Source: Bordetella genomosp. 11 (GTDB lineage Bacteria; Pseudomonadota; Gammaproteobacteria; Burkholderiales; Burkholderiaceae_B). Taken from it: DNA of 64,000 nucleotides. The notes beneath the pieces are model-generated. The model was not told where the DNA came from. It worked only from the letters and a program-made list of their open reading frames with translations, and did no database searches. Where the stretch lies: positions 1,364,001 to 1,428,000 of the forward strand of contig NZ_NEVS01000001.1 of NCBI RefSeq assembly GCF_002261215.1. Direction: 5' to 3'. Both the position numbers and the translations under genes were made by a program. This document shows positions 52,028 through 60,463 of the stretch, in pieces. Positions within the stretch are counted from its first letter, which is position 1. Each line of letters begins with the position of its first letter.

Positions 52028-52822
52028 CTATATGCGGCAAGTGATTCCGCCATCCACCGGCAGGTTGACCCCGGTAATGTATGCCGCTTCGTCCGAGGCC
52101 AGGAAGGCCGCGGCGTTGGCCACGTCCCAGCCCGTGCCCATGCGGCCCATCGGGCAAAGGGCGGAACGCTGCGCCACCATGGCCTGCCGGTCGTTCTCGT
52201 ATTGGCCGGCGATGGCCTGGTAGATATGGGGGGTGTCCATCATGCCGGGCATGATGGTATTGGCGCGTATGCCGAAAGGGGCGTATTCCAGCGCGATCGA
52301 TACGGTCAGTTGGTTCAGTCCGGCCTTGCTCGCGCAATAGGCGGCGTACGGATATCCCGTGTGGCGTATCGCCGCGATCGACGAGATATTCGTGATGACC
52401 CCGCCGCGGTTTTCCTTCATATGGGGCAGCACGGCGCGGCAGGTCAGGAAGGTGCCCCTCAGGTTCAGGTCCTGGGCGCGATCCCAATCGGCGATGGGGA
52501 TGTCCTCGATGCTGCCCATGATAGGCGCGCCCACATTGTTATGCAGGATATCGATGCGCCCGTGGCCACGGATAATGGCCGGAACCAGCTCGGCCACCTG
52601 CGCCTGATCCGTCACGTCGCACTCCAGGGCTTGTGCCTGGCCGCCTTCGCCGTCGATGATCGCGGCGGTTTCGCTCGCGGCCGCGAGCTTGATATCGATG
52701 ACCACCACGCGGGCGCCTTCGCGCGCGTATTTCACCGCCGACGCCTTGCCGTTGCCCCAGCCGGGCCCGATGGAGCCGGCGCCGAATACGACGGCGACCT
52801 TTCCGGACAATCTTCCGCTCAT
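52028..52822 (-). CDS. Short-chain dehydrogenase/reductase
   Basis: 264-residue classical SDR. GKVAVVFGAGSIGPGWGNGK is the NAD(P) motif with an inserted loop, NNVGAP follows near residue 88, and the catalytic set is in NISSIAAIRHTGYPYAAYCA plus SKAGLNQL (Ser, Tyr, Lys). ATG 52822 has a perfect AGGAGG. GVNLPVDGGITCRI is the usual end. Monocistronic; substrate unknown. Confidence 0.92.
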   Translation of the reverse strand: MSGRLSGKVAVVFGAGSIGPGWGNGKASAVKYAREGARVVVIDIKLAAASETAAIIDGEGGQAQALECDVTDQAQVAELVPAIIRGHGRIDILHNNVGAPIMGSIEDIPIADWDRAQDLNLRGTFLTCRAVLPHMKENRGGVITNISSIAAIRHTGYPYAAYCASKAGLNQLTVSIALEYAPFGIRANTIMPGMMDTPHIYQAIAGQYENDRQAMVAQRSALCPMGRMGTGWDVANAAAFLASDEAAYITGVNLPVDGGITCRI

Positions 52823-53142
52823 GCGTCCTCCTTTGTCTCGCCGCGCCATGCCTTCGGGGCGGGCTTGTTATGTCGTGACGTTCCATTCTAGGAAACCGCG
52901 CACGGAAAGGCGAGTTCTCCCGGCGACGCCGGCGGACGGGAGGGTGTGCCCGGCGATGCGGAAATTACACCTCTTGCGGGCCAGGCGGTACTACGCTTCC
53001 TGCCCAGCGCATACGCGCGGTGTCAGCCACACGCGCCGCTGGCGGGGGCATGCCGGTCCTGCGAGTCCGCACCGGACGTGGCGTGTTTTGAATTTTGCCT
53101 TTAGTAGCAACGGGTCCAGGTCACACGAACAAAGAGGAAGAA
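52823..53142. other. Intergenic region, divergent SDR / DUF4239 gene
   Basis: 320 bp without a gene. I see no clear repeat, terminator or convincing promoter; presumably it holds both promoters. Confidence 0.5.
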
Positions 53143-53907
53143 ATGATCGAACTTGTCAGCCGTCCGATTTTGTTTTTCGTCGTATCGCTGCTGCTCATGA
53201 TGTTCGCGGCGTGGATAGGGGTGGCCGCGCAGCGGCACACGCATCTGGATAGCGCCGCCCGCGAGGATTTCGGCGTCGTGCAGTCGGCCACGCTGACCTT
53301 GCTGGCGCTGGTGATCGGCTTCAGCCTGTCGATGGCTGTCGGCCGCTACGACCAGCGCAAAGACTATGAAGAGGAAGAAGCGAATGCGATCGGGACGCAG
53401 GTGTTGCGCGCCGATCTTCTGCCCGCGGCCCAGGCCGCCCAGCTGAGATCCCTGCTGGAAAAGTACCTGCGGCAGCGCATCCTGTATTACCAGTACCGCG
53501 ACAGGCGGGAACTCGAGGCCATCAATCGCGCGAGCGTCCTCCTGCAAGGCGAGATGTGGGCAGCGACCCGCGTGGGCGCGTCGCTGGAACCGACGCCCGT
53601 TGCCGCACTGGTGCTTTCCGGAATGAACGACGTCATCAACCGGCAAGGCTACACGCAAGCCGAATGGACCAATCGCATCCCGCCCGCCGTGTGGTATCTG
53701 ATGATCCTGATCGGCGTCCTGTCCAATGTGCTGGTGGGCTATGGTTCCCGCGGGCAAGGCACGCGCAGGGTTTTCCTGTTCGTCATGCCGGTCGTGGTGT
53801 CGCTCTCTTTCATGCTTATCGCCGACATCGACAGCCCGCGAGGCGGCATCATCCGTGTGCAGCCCCAAAATCTGCTGCTGGTGGCGCAGTCCTTGCCGCA
53901 GCCGTGA
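53143..53907 (+). CDS. DUF4239-family membrane protein
   Basis: 254-residue protein with two N-terminal TM helices (PILFFVVSLLLMMFAAWIGV; TLTLLALVIGFSLSMAVGRY) and two C-terminal ones (WYLMILIGVLSNVLVGYG; VFLFVMPVVVSLSFMLIADI), separated by an acidic helical stretch (YEEEEANAIGTQVLRADLLP). This is the bestrophin-like DUF4239 layout; IDSPRGG near the end is its signature. SD AGAGGAAG. Alone on the + strand and convergent with a Bug gene. Function unknown. Confidence 0.83.
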   Translation: MIELVSRPILFFVVSLLLMMFAAWIGVAAQRHTHLDSAAREDFGVVQSATLTLLALVIGFSLSMAVGRYDQRKDYEEEEANAIGTQVLRADLLPAAQAAQLRSLLEKYLRQRILYYQYRDRRELEAINRASVLLQGEMWAATRVGASLEPTPVAALVLSGMNDVINRQGYTQAEWTNRIPPAVWYLMILIGVLSNVLVGYGSRGQGTRRVFLFVMPVVVSLSFMLIADIDSPRGGIIRVQPQNLLLVAQSLPQP

Positions 53908-53941
53908 TGCGCGGGGCGCGGCGGCGCCGCGCCATGCCGCA

Positions 53942-54898
53942 TCATTGCTTCTGCAGGCCCAATTCCTTGACCAGCTGGCCCAGCTCCGCGTATTCCTTGC
54001 GGATGTGCGCGGCGAACGCCTTGCGGCGCAGGATCTTCTTTTCGACGCCTGCCGTCTCGAAGAACTTGACCATTTCCGGCGTGTTGGCGGCCTTCTCGAA
54101 TGCGTCGGCGATATGCTCCACCCGTGCATCGGGAGTGCCAGCGGGTACGACGATTCCGTGCCACAGCAGCGTTTCTTTCTCGGGAATTCCCAGGGCGGTC
54201 AAGCTCGTGGCCTGCGGCAAGGCCTTCACGGGATCGGCGCTCGTGGCAAGCAGGCACTTGACCTCGCCCGCTTTCTCCATGGCAACCGCGGGCGGGACCG
54301 AACCCACGTAGATATCGACCACTTTCCCCATCAGGGCGGTCATGCTCTCGCCCGCGCCGCGGTAGGGAATGTCGCGCGCCTTCACCCCGAAAGCCTGGAA
54401 GACACGCTCGGCCGCCAACTGGCCGGGGCCCGCCACCCCGTCGGTGCCGAAGGTGTAGTGACCCGGCTGGGCTTTGAGCTGATCGAGCATTTCCTTGCCA
54501 TTGTTGGCCGGGAAATCCTTGCGTACGCAAAGCACGTAGGGGGCGGCATCCAGCTGGATAACGGGAATGTAGTCGTCCAGCCCGTAGGTCGTCGGGATGG
54601 AATGCGGCGCCACGGTGATGGGGCCCATCCAGACCCCCGCCATGGTCAGGCCGTCCGGCTTCGAACGCACCAATTGGCCCACACCTATCGCGCCGCCCGC
54701 GCCGCCGACATTCTGCACGACGATGGTCGCATCCAGATAGGGTTCCGCGTAACGCACGGCGGCCCGGAAAAGGGAGTCCGTCCCGCCGCCGGGCGCTGTC
54801 GGAATGATCATCTTTACGGTGTCGCCGGCCAGCGCGACATTGCCCGCGCCCAGGATCATTGAAAATAATGCTGCGACCAGAAGCTTATGCTTTCTCAT
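53942..54898 (-). CDS. Bug-family tripartite tricarboxylate transporter substrate-binding protein
   Basis: 318-residue periplasmic receptor with signal peptide (RKHKLLVAALFSMILGAGNV). VKMIIPTAPGGGTDSLFRAA and TIVVQNVGGAGGAIGVGQLV are Bug blocks, but the usual PYDxxKDFxPI segment is diverged (TYGLDDYIPVIQLD), so the ligand may differ from the other receptors here. ATG 54898 has SD GGAG; an open frame to 55057 is a shadow. Likely in one operon with the amidohydrolase and PEP-mutase-like genes. Confidence 0.9.
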   Translation of the reverse strand: MRKHKLLVAALFSMILGAGNVALAGDTVKMIIPTAPGGGTDSLFRAAVRYAEPYLDATIVVQNVGGAGGAIGVGQLVRSKPDGLTMAGVWMGPITVAPHSIPTTYGLDDYIPVIQLDAAPYVLCVRKDFPANNGKEMLDQLKAQPGHYTFGTDGVAGPGQLAAERVFQAFGVKARDIPYRGAGESMTALMGKVVDIYVGSVPPAVAMEKAGEVKCLLATSADPVKALPQATSLTALGIPEKETLLWHGIVVPAGTPDARVEHIADAFEKAANTPEMVKFFETAGVEKKILRRKAFAAHIRKEYAELGQLVKELGLQKQ

Positions 54899-54960
54899 CG
54901 TGTCGTCTCCTCGATGGGTACTGAATTGAAGATGCACGCGCCAGGCCGGCGCGTGCCTTG

Positions 54961-55794
54961 CTACTCGCCGAATCCAAACGCTTCGTATGCGTTCTTCGTC
55001 AGGATCCGGTCGCGGATGCCGCTGTCCGGCACGCATTCGAACAGTCCTTCGATACATTGCCGGTACGTCACCGCGTCCTCATGGCCCACCCACGGCCAAT
55101 CCGTCGCCCACAGGGCGCGCTCGCCGTGCGATCGCTCGACGATGCGCGTTGCAAGAACCCGCGCATCGCTGCCCCGCAGGCGGAATGGCGCCGATAGCTT
55201 CACCCACGTATTCCCGGCTTCCAACGCGTCCAGCAAGGCCACGAAGCCCTCGCTGCGTTCGCCCTCGTTGCCGGGCGGATTGCCGAAATGGTCTATCACC
55301 GTGCGCACCCCGCTGGCGCGGAGGGCGGCAAGCACGGGCGCCAGGTGTTCGCCTTCCAGATACACCTCGATATGCAGGCCCAGGTTCCTGGCCTTCGCCA
55401 GCAGGCCCTGGTATTCCCGGGACCGGATATCCGGGATCGCGTGCCGCTTCACCCAGTTCAGCCGGATGCCGCACACGCCCTCCCGCTGCATGGATGCCAG
55501 AGCGGCTTCGTCGATATCGGGCTGCACGATCGCCGTGCCGCGCAACCTGCCTTTGGATGCCCGCAGCGCCTCCAGCAGGACCCGGTTATCGGGTCCGTAG
55601 AAACTGGGCGCGGTCAGCAGGCCATAAGCCACCCCGTGGGCGGTGAGCGTATCCAGGTAGTCTTCGACAGTTGCGTCGCGGCCAGGCTGCGAATGCCGCT
55701 CGCTGACCAAAGGAAGATCCTTCCTGATCACGTGGGCATGGCAGTCGACCGAACCTGGGGGCAATACGCCGGAGGCAGTGGCCGGGCTATGCAT
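54961..55794 (-). CDS. Amidohydrolase-2 family protein (PDC lactonase-like TIM barrel)
   Basis: 277-residue metal-dependent hydrolase, in the group of 2-pyrone-4,6-dicarboxylate lactonase and related lactonases. VDCHAHVI near residue 16 is the HxH ligand pair, YGLLTAPSFYGPDNRVLLEA and IRLNWVKRHAIPDI follow, VRTVIDHFGNPPG near residue 165 is the middle motif and ALWATDWPWVGHED near residue 228 carries the Asp. It overlaps the upstream PEP-mutase-like gene by 8 nt. Opens a lactone or related ring; substrate unknown. Confidence 0.87.
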   Translation of the reverse strand: MHSPATASGVLPPGSVDCHAHVIRKDLPLVSERHSQPGRDATVEDYLDTLTAHGVAYGLLTAPSFYGPDNRVLLEALRASKGRLRGTAIVQPDIDEAALASMQREGVCGIRLNWVKRHAIPDIRSREYQGLLAKARNLGLHIEVYLEGEHLAPVLAALRASGVRTVIDHFGNPPGNEGERSEGFVALLDALEAGNTWVKLSAPFRLRGSDARVLATRIVERSHGERALWATDWPWVGHEDAVTYRQCIEGLFECVPDSGIRDRILTKNAYEAFGFGE

Positions 55795-56749
55795 GGCCTG
55801 CCGCCTTCGCCGTGGCGTGGACCGCGCCGACCGGCTCGCCGCCGTACTTCGCGGCCTTCTGATCGTCGGTCAGGAACTTCTCTTCCAGGCCTTTGACCTC
55901 CGCCATCCCCATGATGTCGTTCAGTTCCTCGAAGCTCAGCGCGGCGTCCGGGCGATCCTCGGGCTGACCGGTCGCCAGCGACCGGCCCAGTATTTCCAGG
56001 CCATTTTTCATGCCGGCCAATGCGCAGGCCGTCAGCAGGCGCGGATAGATGACAACCGCCACCCCCAGGTCCTGCAATTGCGCGGCGGACAACAGCGGCG
56101 TCGTCGAGCGCTGGCGAATGCCGAACCCCATGTTCACGCAAAGCGGCTTGGGCACATTGGCCGCCACCGTACGGATCTGTCCCGCATCCAGCAGCGCATC
56201 GGCGAACAGCAGGTCGGCCCCGGCTTCCGCGTAGGCATTCAGGCGCCGGATGACTTCGTCCAGGCCATGGGTGGCCAGCGTATCGGTGCGCGACTTGATC
56301 ACGAAGTCGGGGTCGGTGCGCGCTTCGCAGGCGGCGCGCAGCTTCTGCACCATTTCATCCTGGGGAATGACCTCTTTGCCGCGCATGTGGCCGCAGCGCT
56401 TGGGCCAGGCCTGGTCCTCCAGCATGATGCCCGCCGCGCCTGCGCGTTCGAACGCGCGGACCGTGTGGTAGGCGTTGATCGCATTGCCGTAGCCGGTATC
56501 CCCGTCGGCCAGCAGCGCGAGATTCGAGCAGGCGGCAATGCTGCGTACAGCGGCCACATTTTCTTCCATGCCCATGATGCCCACATCGACCTGCCCGAGG
56601 CGGCTCTCGCTTACCCCACTGCCTGTAATGAAGGCAGTGGGATAACCCATGTGCTCCACCAATCGCGCGCTGAAGCCGTCGAATACCCCGGGCTGCACGA
56701 GGATCTGCGGCGCCTGGATGGCAGCGCGGAGTTGTTTTGTCTTGGTCAT
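55787..56749 (-). CDS. Isocitrate lyase/PEP mutase superfamily protein
   Basis: 320-residue TIM-barrel enzyme related to 2-methylisocitrate lyase, PEP mutase and oxaloacetate decarboxylase. ITGSGVSESRLGQVDVGIM is the substrate loop, LLADGDTGYGNAINAYHTVR near residue 83 holds metal Asp residues, and AGIMLEDQAWPKRCGHMRGK near residue 108 includes the KRCGH box whose Cys is catalytic in isocitrate lyase. FVIKSRTDT is also conserved. ATG 56749 has SD CAGGAG. Likely a C-C lyase of a hydroxy tricarboxylate-type intermediate; first gene of an operon divergent from LysR. Confidence 0.88.
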   Translation of the reverse strand: MTKTKQLRAAIQAPQILVQPGVFDGFSARLVEHMGYPTAFITGSGVSESRLGQVDVGIMGMEENVAAVRSIAACSNLALLADGDTGYGNAINAYHTVRAFERAGAAGIMLEDQAWPKRCGHMRGKEVIPQDEMVQKLRAACEARTDPDFVIKSRTDTLATHGLDEVIRRLNAYAEAGADLLFADALLDAGQIRTVAANVPKPLCVNMGFGIRQRSTTPLLSAAQLQDLGVAVVIYPRLLTACALAGMKNGLEILGRSLATGQPEDRPDAALSFEELNDIMGMAEVKGLEEKFLTDDQKAAKYGGEPVGAVHATAKAAGHA

Positions 56750-56843
56750 TGCCTTGTCTCCTGAGCCAGCTCCGGAGCGCGATCGAGATTCGGGAATCCA
56801 TGCTCCAGACTGGTGCGCGTATCCTAGCAACGCCTCATTTATT

Positions 56844-56859
56844 AAACTAATTAAAGTTT
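56844..56859. promoter_or_regulatory. Palindrome in PEP-mutase-like / LysR divergent region
   Basis: AAACT-AATTAA-AGTTT inverted repeat in an AT-rich stretch, 27 nt before the LysR start. A T-rich half site (TTTTTAGG) continues it. Candidate LysR site for the operon 56749-53942. Confidence 0.5.
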
Positions 56860-56885
56860 TTAGGCAGATTTCATAGGAAAAACTG

Positions 56886-57797
56886 ATGCGTCGGTATTCC
56901 CTGGCCCAGATCGAGGCATTGGCGGCCATTACGAAGCTGGGCTCGTTCCAGGCGGCCGCGCGGCACATGAATGTCACCCAGCCCACCGTCTCTTTACGGG
57001 TACGCGAGCTGGAGGACGCGCTGGGCACCAAGCTCTTTGAGCGGGACGGGCGCGCGGCCAGGCTGAGCGCCGCGGGTGCCGTCGCCGTGCAATACACCGA
57101 CGAAATACTGCGGCTGCTGGACGAGCTGGAAACCCGTCTGCGCACGGGCGATCCTCTGCACGGCACGCTAAGGGTGGGGTCTTCGGAGACCATCGCCATC
57201 GCCGTGCTGCCGAAGATCGTGACGCTGCTGGGCGAGCGCTATCCTCGCCTCAAGGTTGAATTAACGGTCAGCAATAGCTTTGTGCTGCTGGAGGGCCTGG
57301 CGCATAACCGACTGGACCTGGCGATCCTGGCCGACCCCGGCCATTTGACCGGGACGCATGTAGAACCGCTGGCGCTCGCGCCGTTGGCCTGGATGGGAAG
57401 CCGCTCCACCTCGCTGCCGGACGCGTTCGTCGATCCGGTATCGCTGTCGCGATTCACCATTCTTTGCATGCCGGAGCCCTCGCCCCTGCACGAGATGATG
57501 GTCAATTGGTGGGAACGGGAAGGCGGGCAGGGGCTGCGGGTCAGTACCTGCAATAGCCTGGCCATGCTGGGGCGGCTGGTCGCCGCGGGCGTGGGCGTCG
57601 GCGTGCTGCCCACGTGCATCCTGCGAAATGAAATCCAGCGCGGTTCTGTCGTGAGTTATCGGCAGGCGACGCCGTTTAAGCCGTTGCAGATATGCGCGGC
57701 GTACCGCAACGCGTCCATGTCCGAAGGGATAGAGGCTCTGGTCGGCATTGCGCGGCGGGTCATGCTCGATTCGCGATATTTCGCGCCGCTGGAGTAG
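56886..57797 (+). CDS. LysR-family transcriptional regulator
   Basis: 303-residue LysR protein. MRRYSLAQIEALAAITKLGS, then FQAAARHMNVTQPTVSLRVR, is the winged helix (residues ~5-65), and GTLRVGSSETIAIAVLPKIV starts the effector domain near residue 95. SD AGGAA. Divergent from the PEP-mutase-like gene by 136 bp. Its downstream flank leads to the ICE junction. Confidence 0.92.
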   Translation: MRRYSLAQIEALAAITKLGSFQAAARHMNVTQPTVSLRVRELEDALGTKLFERDGRAARLSAAGAVAVQYTDEILRLLDELETRLRTGDPLHGTLRVGSSETIAIAVLPKIVTLLGERYPRLKVELTVSNSFVLLEGLAHNRLDLAILADPGHLTGTHVEPLALAPLAWMGSRSTSLPDAFVDPVSLSRFTILCMPEPSPLHEMMVNWWEREGGQGLRVSTCNSLAMLGRLVAAGVGVGVLPTCILRNEIQRGSVVSYRQATPFKPLQICAAYRNASMSEGIEALVGIARRVMLDSRYFAPLE

Positions 57798-58254
57798 GGC
57801 CGGGCCGGGTCCGGCAGAGAAACCGATGCCTGTATGGCCGTCCATAAAGCCAGATGCACAGCATCAAGGCCCCGCCGATCTCGTGGTCGTATTAAAGCTT
57901 GCTTTCATCCTGGAAAATCACATTAAAGTATTTTTTTAATGTCGTTCGTCGCAATGAAAGCCGGGCGGCATTCAGCTTGTCGACGATGGGCGCGGGCGTA
58001 TCGGCCGGCGCGATAAGAAAGGCTCGACTCTTTACTACGCGAACATGATCTATCGGGGCGACTGGGTGCGGTGGGAGCTTGAACTGCAGCCGTAAGAGGG
58101 CGGTTCGGCGCGCCCGACGGCGTGCCTCGTTTTTGCTTTGCAAGAGAGGGATCTGCCGACAATGTCGGCGCCGCGGACGGATCGAGACGACGTTCGCCGG
58201 ATGCTGGAACGAAAAGGACGGACGAGGAAGGGCGAGACGAAGGAGGGTGGAATG
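57798..58254. other. Intergenic relic region left of the ICE junction
   Basis: 457 bp with no intact gene. Minus strand 57964-58014 encodes IAPADTPAPIVDKLNAA, a piece of a Bug receptor. On the plus strand, about 58000-58095, a short frame ends LYYANMIYRGDWVRWELELQ plus one Pro and a stop, origin not recognised. GC drops near 57910-57940. It looks like a scar of past insertions near a tRNA-Gly integration site. Confidence 0.5.
57964..58014 (-). pseudogene. Fragment of a Bug-family receptor gene
   Basis: Seventeen codons reading IAPADTPAPIVDKLNAA. This matches the conserved segment (FAPAGTPAPIVDKLN type) present late in Bug proteins, but with no Bug-like sequence on either side. So only a relic of a former receptor gene remains. 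Confidence 0.55.
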
Positions 58255-58290
58255 AAAAAAGGAGCGAATCTCGCGATTTCGCTCCTTTTT
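58255..58290. terminator. Terminator of the tRNA-Gly disrupted or displaced by the ICE
   Basis: Stem AAAAGGAGCGAA / TTTCGCTCCTTTT with A-run and T-run, like the one after the intact tRNA-Gly at 31699-31724 and a similar distance (70 nt) from the tRNA 3' end copy. It is the original terminator of the tRNA-Gly whose 3' end is now the attachment site. Confidence 0.82.
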
Positions 58291-58359
58291 GCTGCGGCCT
58301 TTTCTTGGCGCTGATGGCAGTTATTCCTGGACCTTGATGGAACCCTGCCGATCGAATTC

Positions 58360-58377
58360 TGGAGCGGGAAACGAGAC
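58360..58377 (-). other. ICE attachment site (18-bp tRNA-Gly 3' end)
   Basis: TGGAGCGGGAAACGAGAC on the plus strand, that is GTCTCGTTTCCCGCTCCA on the minus strand. This equals the 3' 18 bp of tRNA-Gly used by ICEclc-type tyrosine integrases (established for that family). The flank to the right does not continue as a tRNA, so this is the integrase-distal junction; the complete tRNA-Gly should be re-formed at the other end, beyond 64000. Confidence 0.88.
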
Positions 58378-58753
58378 TTGCACTAGGCGCGTAAGTCGTT
58401 GTTTCCCGAACACTTTCTTCGCCGAGGTGCTCAGCGAAGACCTCAATTGTAGCCTTGTTTTTCGTCCCCGGCAACAAGATCGTCCAAAGAAGTCCAAGGA
58501 CTTCCATAGATCAGCACTCAGCGCATCAACCCAGCGCTTCGCGCACCCGGTCCACCGCGGTCTCGAACTGACCGCCCCCCCCCCCTCGCCCCTCTCTCTG
58601 CCCCCAACATCCGCCATCACGAGGAGGAGCCCGATGCGTCCTCTGCCGGTGTAGTTCGGATGCGGCGAGCTTCCCCTCCCGCTGAAGCATCAGTCTGCTG
58701 AAGCTGGGCTGTTGCGCTACCAGCAAACGATGCTGGCGATCGCCATCCACAAC
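58378..58753. other. ICE terminal region with palindrome and C-tract
   Basis: 376 bp without a convincing gene. It holds the palindrome AAGTCC-AA-GGACTT (58490-58503) and a run of 11 C (58575-58585). The minus-strand frame ending near 58526 (TAVDRVREALG) is too short and too low-complexity to call. Confidence 0.5.
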
Positions 58754-59242
58754 TTAGTGAAGACGCGCCGCAATACGATTCATCTGCTCGATTTCTTGCC
58801 GCTGCCCACTTGAAATTGATTGACACAGGGCAACAAGCTCGGGGTCCGAAAGCTTCGCTTCGCGACACATAAGGATGGCCCCCGAGTGGTGAGGAATCAT
58901 GGAAGCCAAGAACTGTCGGTCGCCTATCAGAGCCTGTTCCCGTGTAGCCATAAGAGAGCCCAACGTCAGCACAACAAAAACTGCGTAGAGCGCAAGATTC
59001 AGTCTTCGATTCGGAAACATGCCTGGCATTGTCGCGAGCATGAAGATGCCCATAGGCGCCCACATCGTGACTGCCATGTAGAGCATGTTGAGGTTGTTCC
59101 TGAAGTCCCCGATGCCGTCGATCATGGTGAACATCACGACGTACATGACGGCGAGCCCCAGGATCATGTTCACCCAGAACTTCGCGTACGGGCCCATCCC
59201 GGCATGCGCTTGACTGTGCTCGTTCTTAGAATGCGTTTCCAT
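58754..59242 (-). CDS. DUF305-family membrane protein
   Basis: 162-residue protein. It starts with a His/Lys-rich tail, has TM helices (FWVNMILGLAVMYVVMFTMI; MLYMAVTMWAPMGIFMLATM; LALYAVFVVLTLGSLMA) and ends in a DUF305 domain: ASMIPHHSGAILMCREAKLS with the His pair and SSGQRQEIEQMNRI. ATG 59242 has SD AAGGAG. DUF305 genes often travel with copper or heavy-metal resistance genes on mobile elements; no metal genes are visible here. It reads outward towards the attachment site, so it is probably a cargo gene. Confidence 0.85.
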   Translation of the reverse strand: METHSKNEHSQAHAGMGPYAKFWVNMILGLAVMYVVMFTMIDGIGDFRNNLNMLYMAVTMWAPMGIFMLATMPGMFPNRRLNLALYAVFVVLTLGSLMATREQALIGDRQFLASMIPHHSGAILMCREAKLSDPELVALCQSISSGQRQEIEQMNRIAARLH

Positions 59243-59683
59243 CTGAGTCTCCTTGGTGTGTGGGACGCGACCGAACCGACTGCCTGCCACCGATGCTATG
59301 TCGGTATATCAGGATTCCCAGAATGCATGGAAGGCCGCGAAAACGGCTCACACCCGTTGGGCCCTTGTCGATTGAAGGTCCGCGGGGGCAGGTGTGAAAC
59401 CATCTCTGTATCAGACGATACCAAACAGGATTTGCTGAAAGCGCAGCAACCTATAACGCTTCAGCCTTGAGCATCGCCACCGGCTGGCAGCTCCACCATT
59501 TTATGTTCTGGTGCCGGACTTATCGAGCGCACGACGGCTGCTGGTCGCATGAAACGGTGAGATCCACTCAAGCCCGGTGGCGGAGCTGCTTCGGGACTCG
59601 CTGCCTGCCCACACCAAGCCTGACCACAAGAACGGCGGCAAAGGAGTCGGCCATGTAGTTCTTCTCCTGGAAGGAGACGGGGC
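59243..59683. other. ICE intergenic region
   Basis: 441 bp without a gene I can support. It presumably holds the promoter of the divergent DUF305 gene and of the ICE-end protein; the SD GAAGGAG of the latter is at its right edge. No clear palindrome seen. Confidence 0.45.
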
Positions 59684-60439
59684 ATGCACGACAACAAGAA
59701 TGATGCACCGACATCGAAGGTGTTCTATCGCCCAATTGAAGCCTCCATTAGGTGGGCCGGGCTGCTGCGGTTCAAGCATGTGATCCTGGCCTCGATCTCG
59801 TCGCCAAGGAACCTGCCTAACTCGTTGGATTGCCCTCGTTGGAGCGAGCTTCGTCTGTACACCGACCGCATCTACGATGGGATCCTCAATGGGGAACTGC
59901 CCTTCGGGCAGAACGGCATCACGACACATGATGCCGCATTGATCGACTCGCCTGATCTCACCGTCCGCCACGTCGATCTGAAGCGCTGGATGCACCAGCA
60001 TTACCCCGAGCACCGGCCGGGCTTTCTCTTCTCGCGCAGCGAACGCATCGCCCATCCGATGATCTCGCTGGAGACTGGGCAAGCCATGCTGGTCGAACAG
60101 TTGGCGCTGAAATCCGCCTTGGAGCAGTCCAGACGCCAACTTCGCGAGCTGCAGGAAAAACACGATGCGCTGCTCAAGCAGGCCACGGTGATCCCAGCCT
60201 GCGCACAGTGCCCAATCAGCGATCGGGCAGAGGCCACCTACCTAAACATCATCGGAGGCATGCTGGAGCTGATGCTCGGCCAGTCGCCCTCGGGCGCGCC
60301 GTACTCCAGCTTCAAGACCCAGGAGGCCGTGGTCAGCGCACTAGTCGCCCACCACCGCGGCGTCATGGGGATCGCCGAGCGGACATTGAACGGCAAGTTC
60401 GCCACCGCCAGGCGTCGGCTGCATAGCGCCACCTTCTGA
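59684..60439 (+). CDS. Conserved ICE-end protein upstream of alpA
   Basis: 251-residue protein that I recognise as a recurring gene near alpA in ICEclc/PFGI-1-type elements, without known function. RPIEASIRWAGLLRFKHVIL, DCPRWSELRLYTDRIYDGIL, NGELPFGQNGITTHD and HYPEHRPGFLFSRSERIAHP are the conserved blocks. A Gln/Glu/Lys-rich helix (residues ~138-165) is a likely coiled coil, then CAQCP. The C-terminal part YSSFKTQEAVVSALVAHHRG with MGIAERTLNGKFATARR looks like an HTH. So probably a DNA-binding ICE regulator. Confidence 0.72.
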   Translation: MHDNKNDAPTSKVFYRPIEASIRWAGLLRFKHVILASISSPRNLPNSLDCPRWSELRLYTDRIYDGILNGELPFGQNGITTHDAALIDSPDLTVRHVDLKRWMHQHYPEHRPGFLFSRSERIAHPMISLETGQAMLVEQLALKSALEQSRRQLRELQEKHDALLKQATVIPACAQCPISDRAEATYLNIIGGMLELMLGQSPSGAPYSSFKTQEAVVSALVAHHRGVMGIAERTLNGKFATARRRLHSATF

Positions 60440-60463
60440 GATTTTCCAGCTTGTATGTGCAGT

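Noticed and set aside
58360..58440. Second tRNA-Gly gene at the attachment site
   Set aside because: Only the 3' 18 bases match; anticodon and D arms are missing.
58321..58620. Small minus-strand frame over the attachment site
   Set aside because: It runs through the tRNA remnant and the C-tract; not a protein.
59501..60163. 220-codon minus-strand frame in the ICE
   Set aside because: Overlaps the conserved ICE-end gene, which has a good SD and known family blocks.
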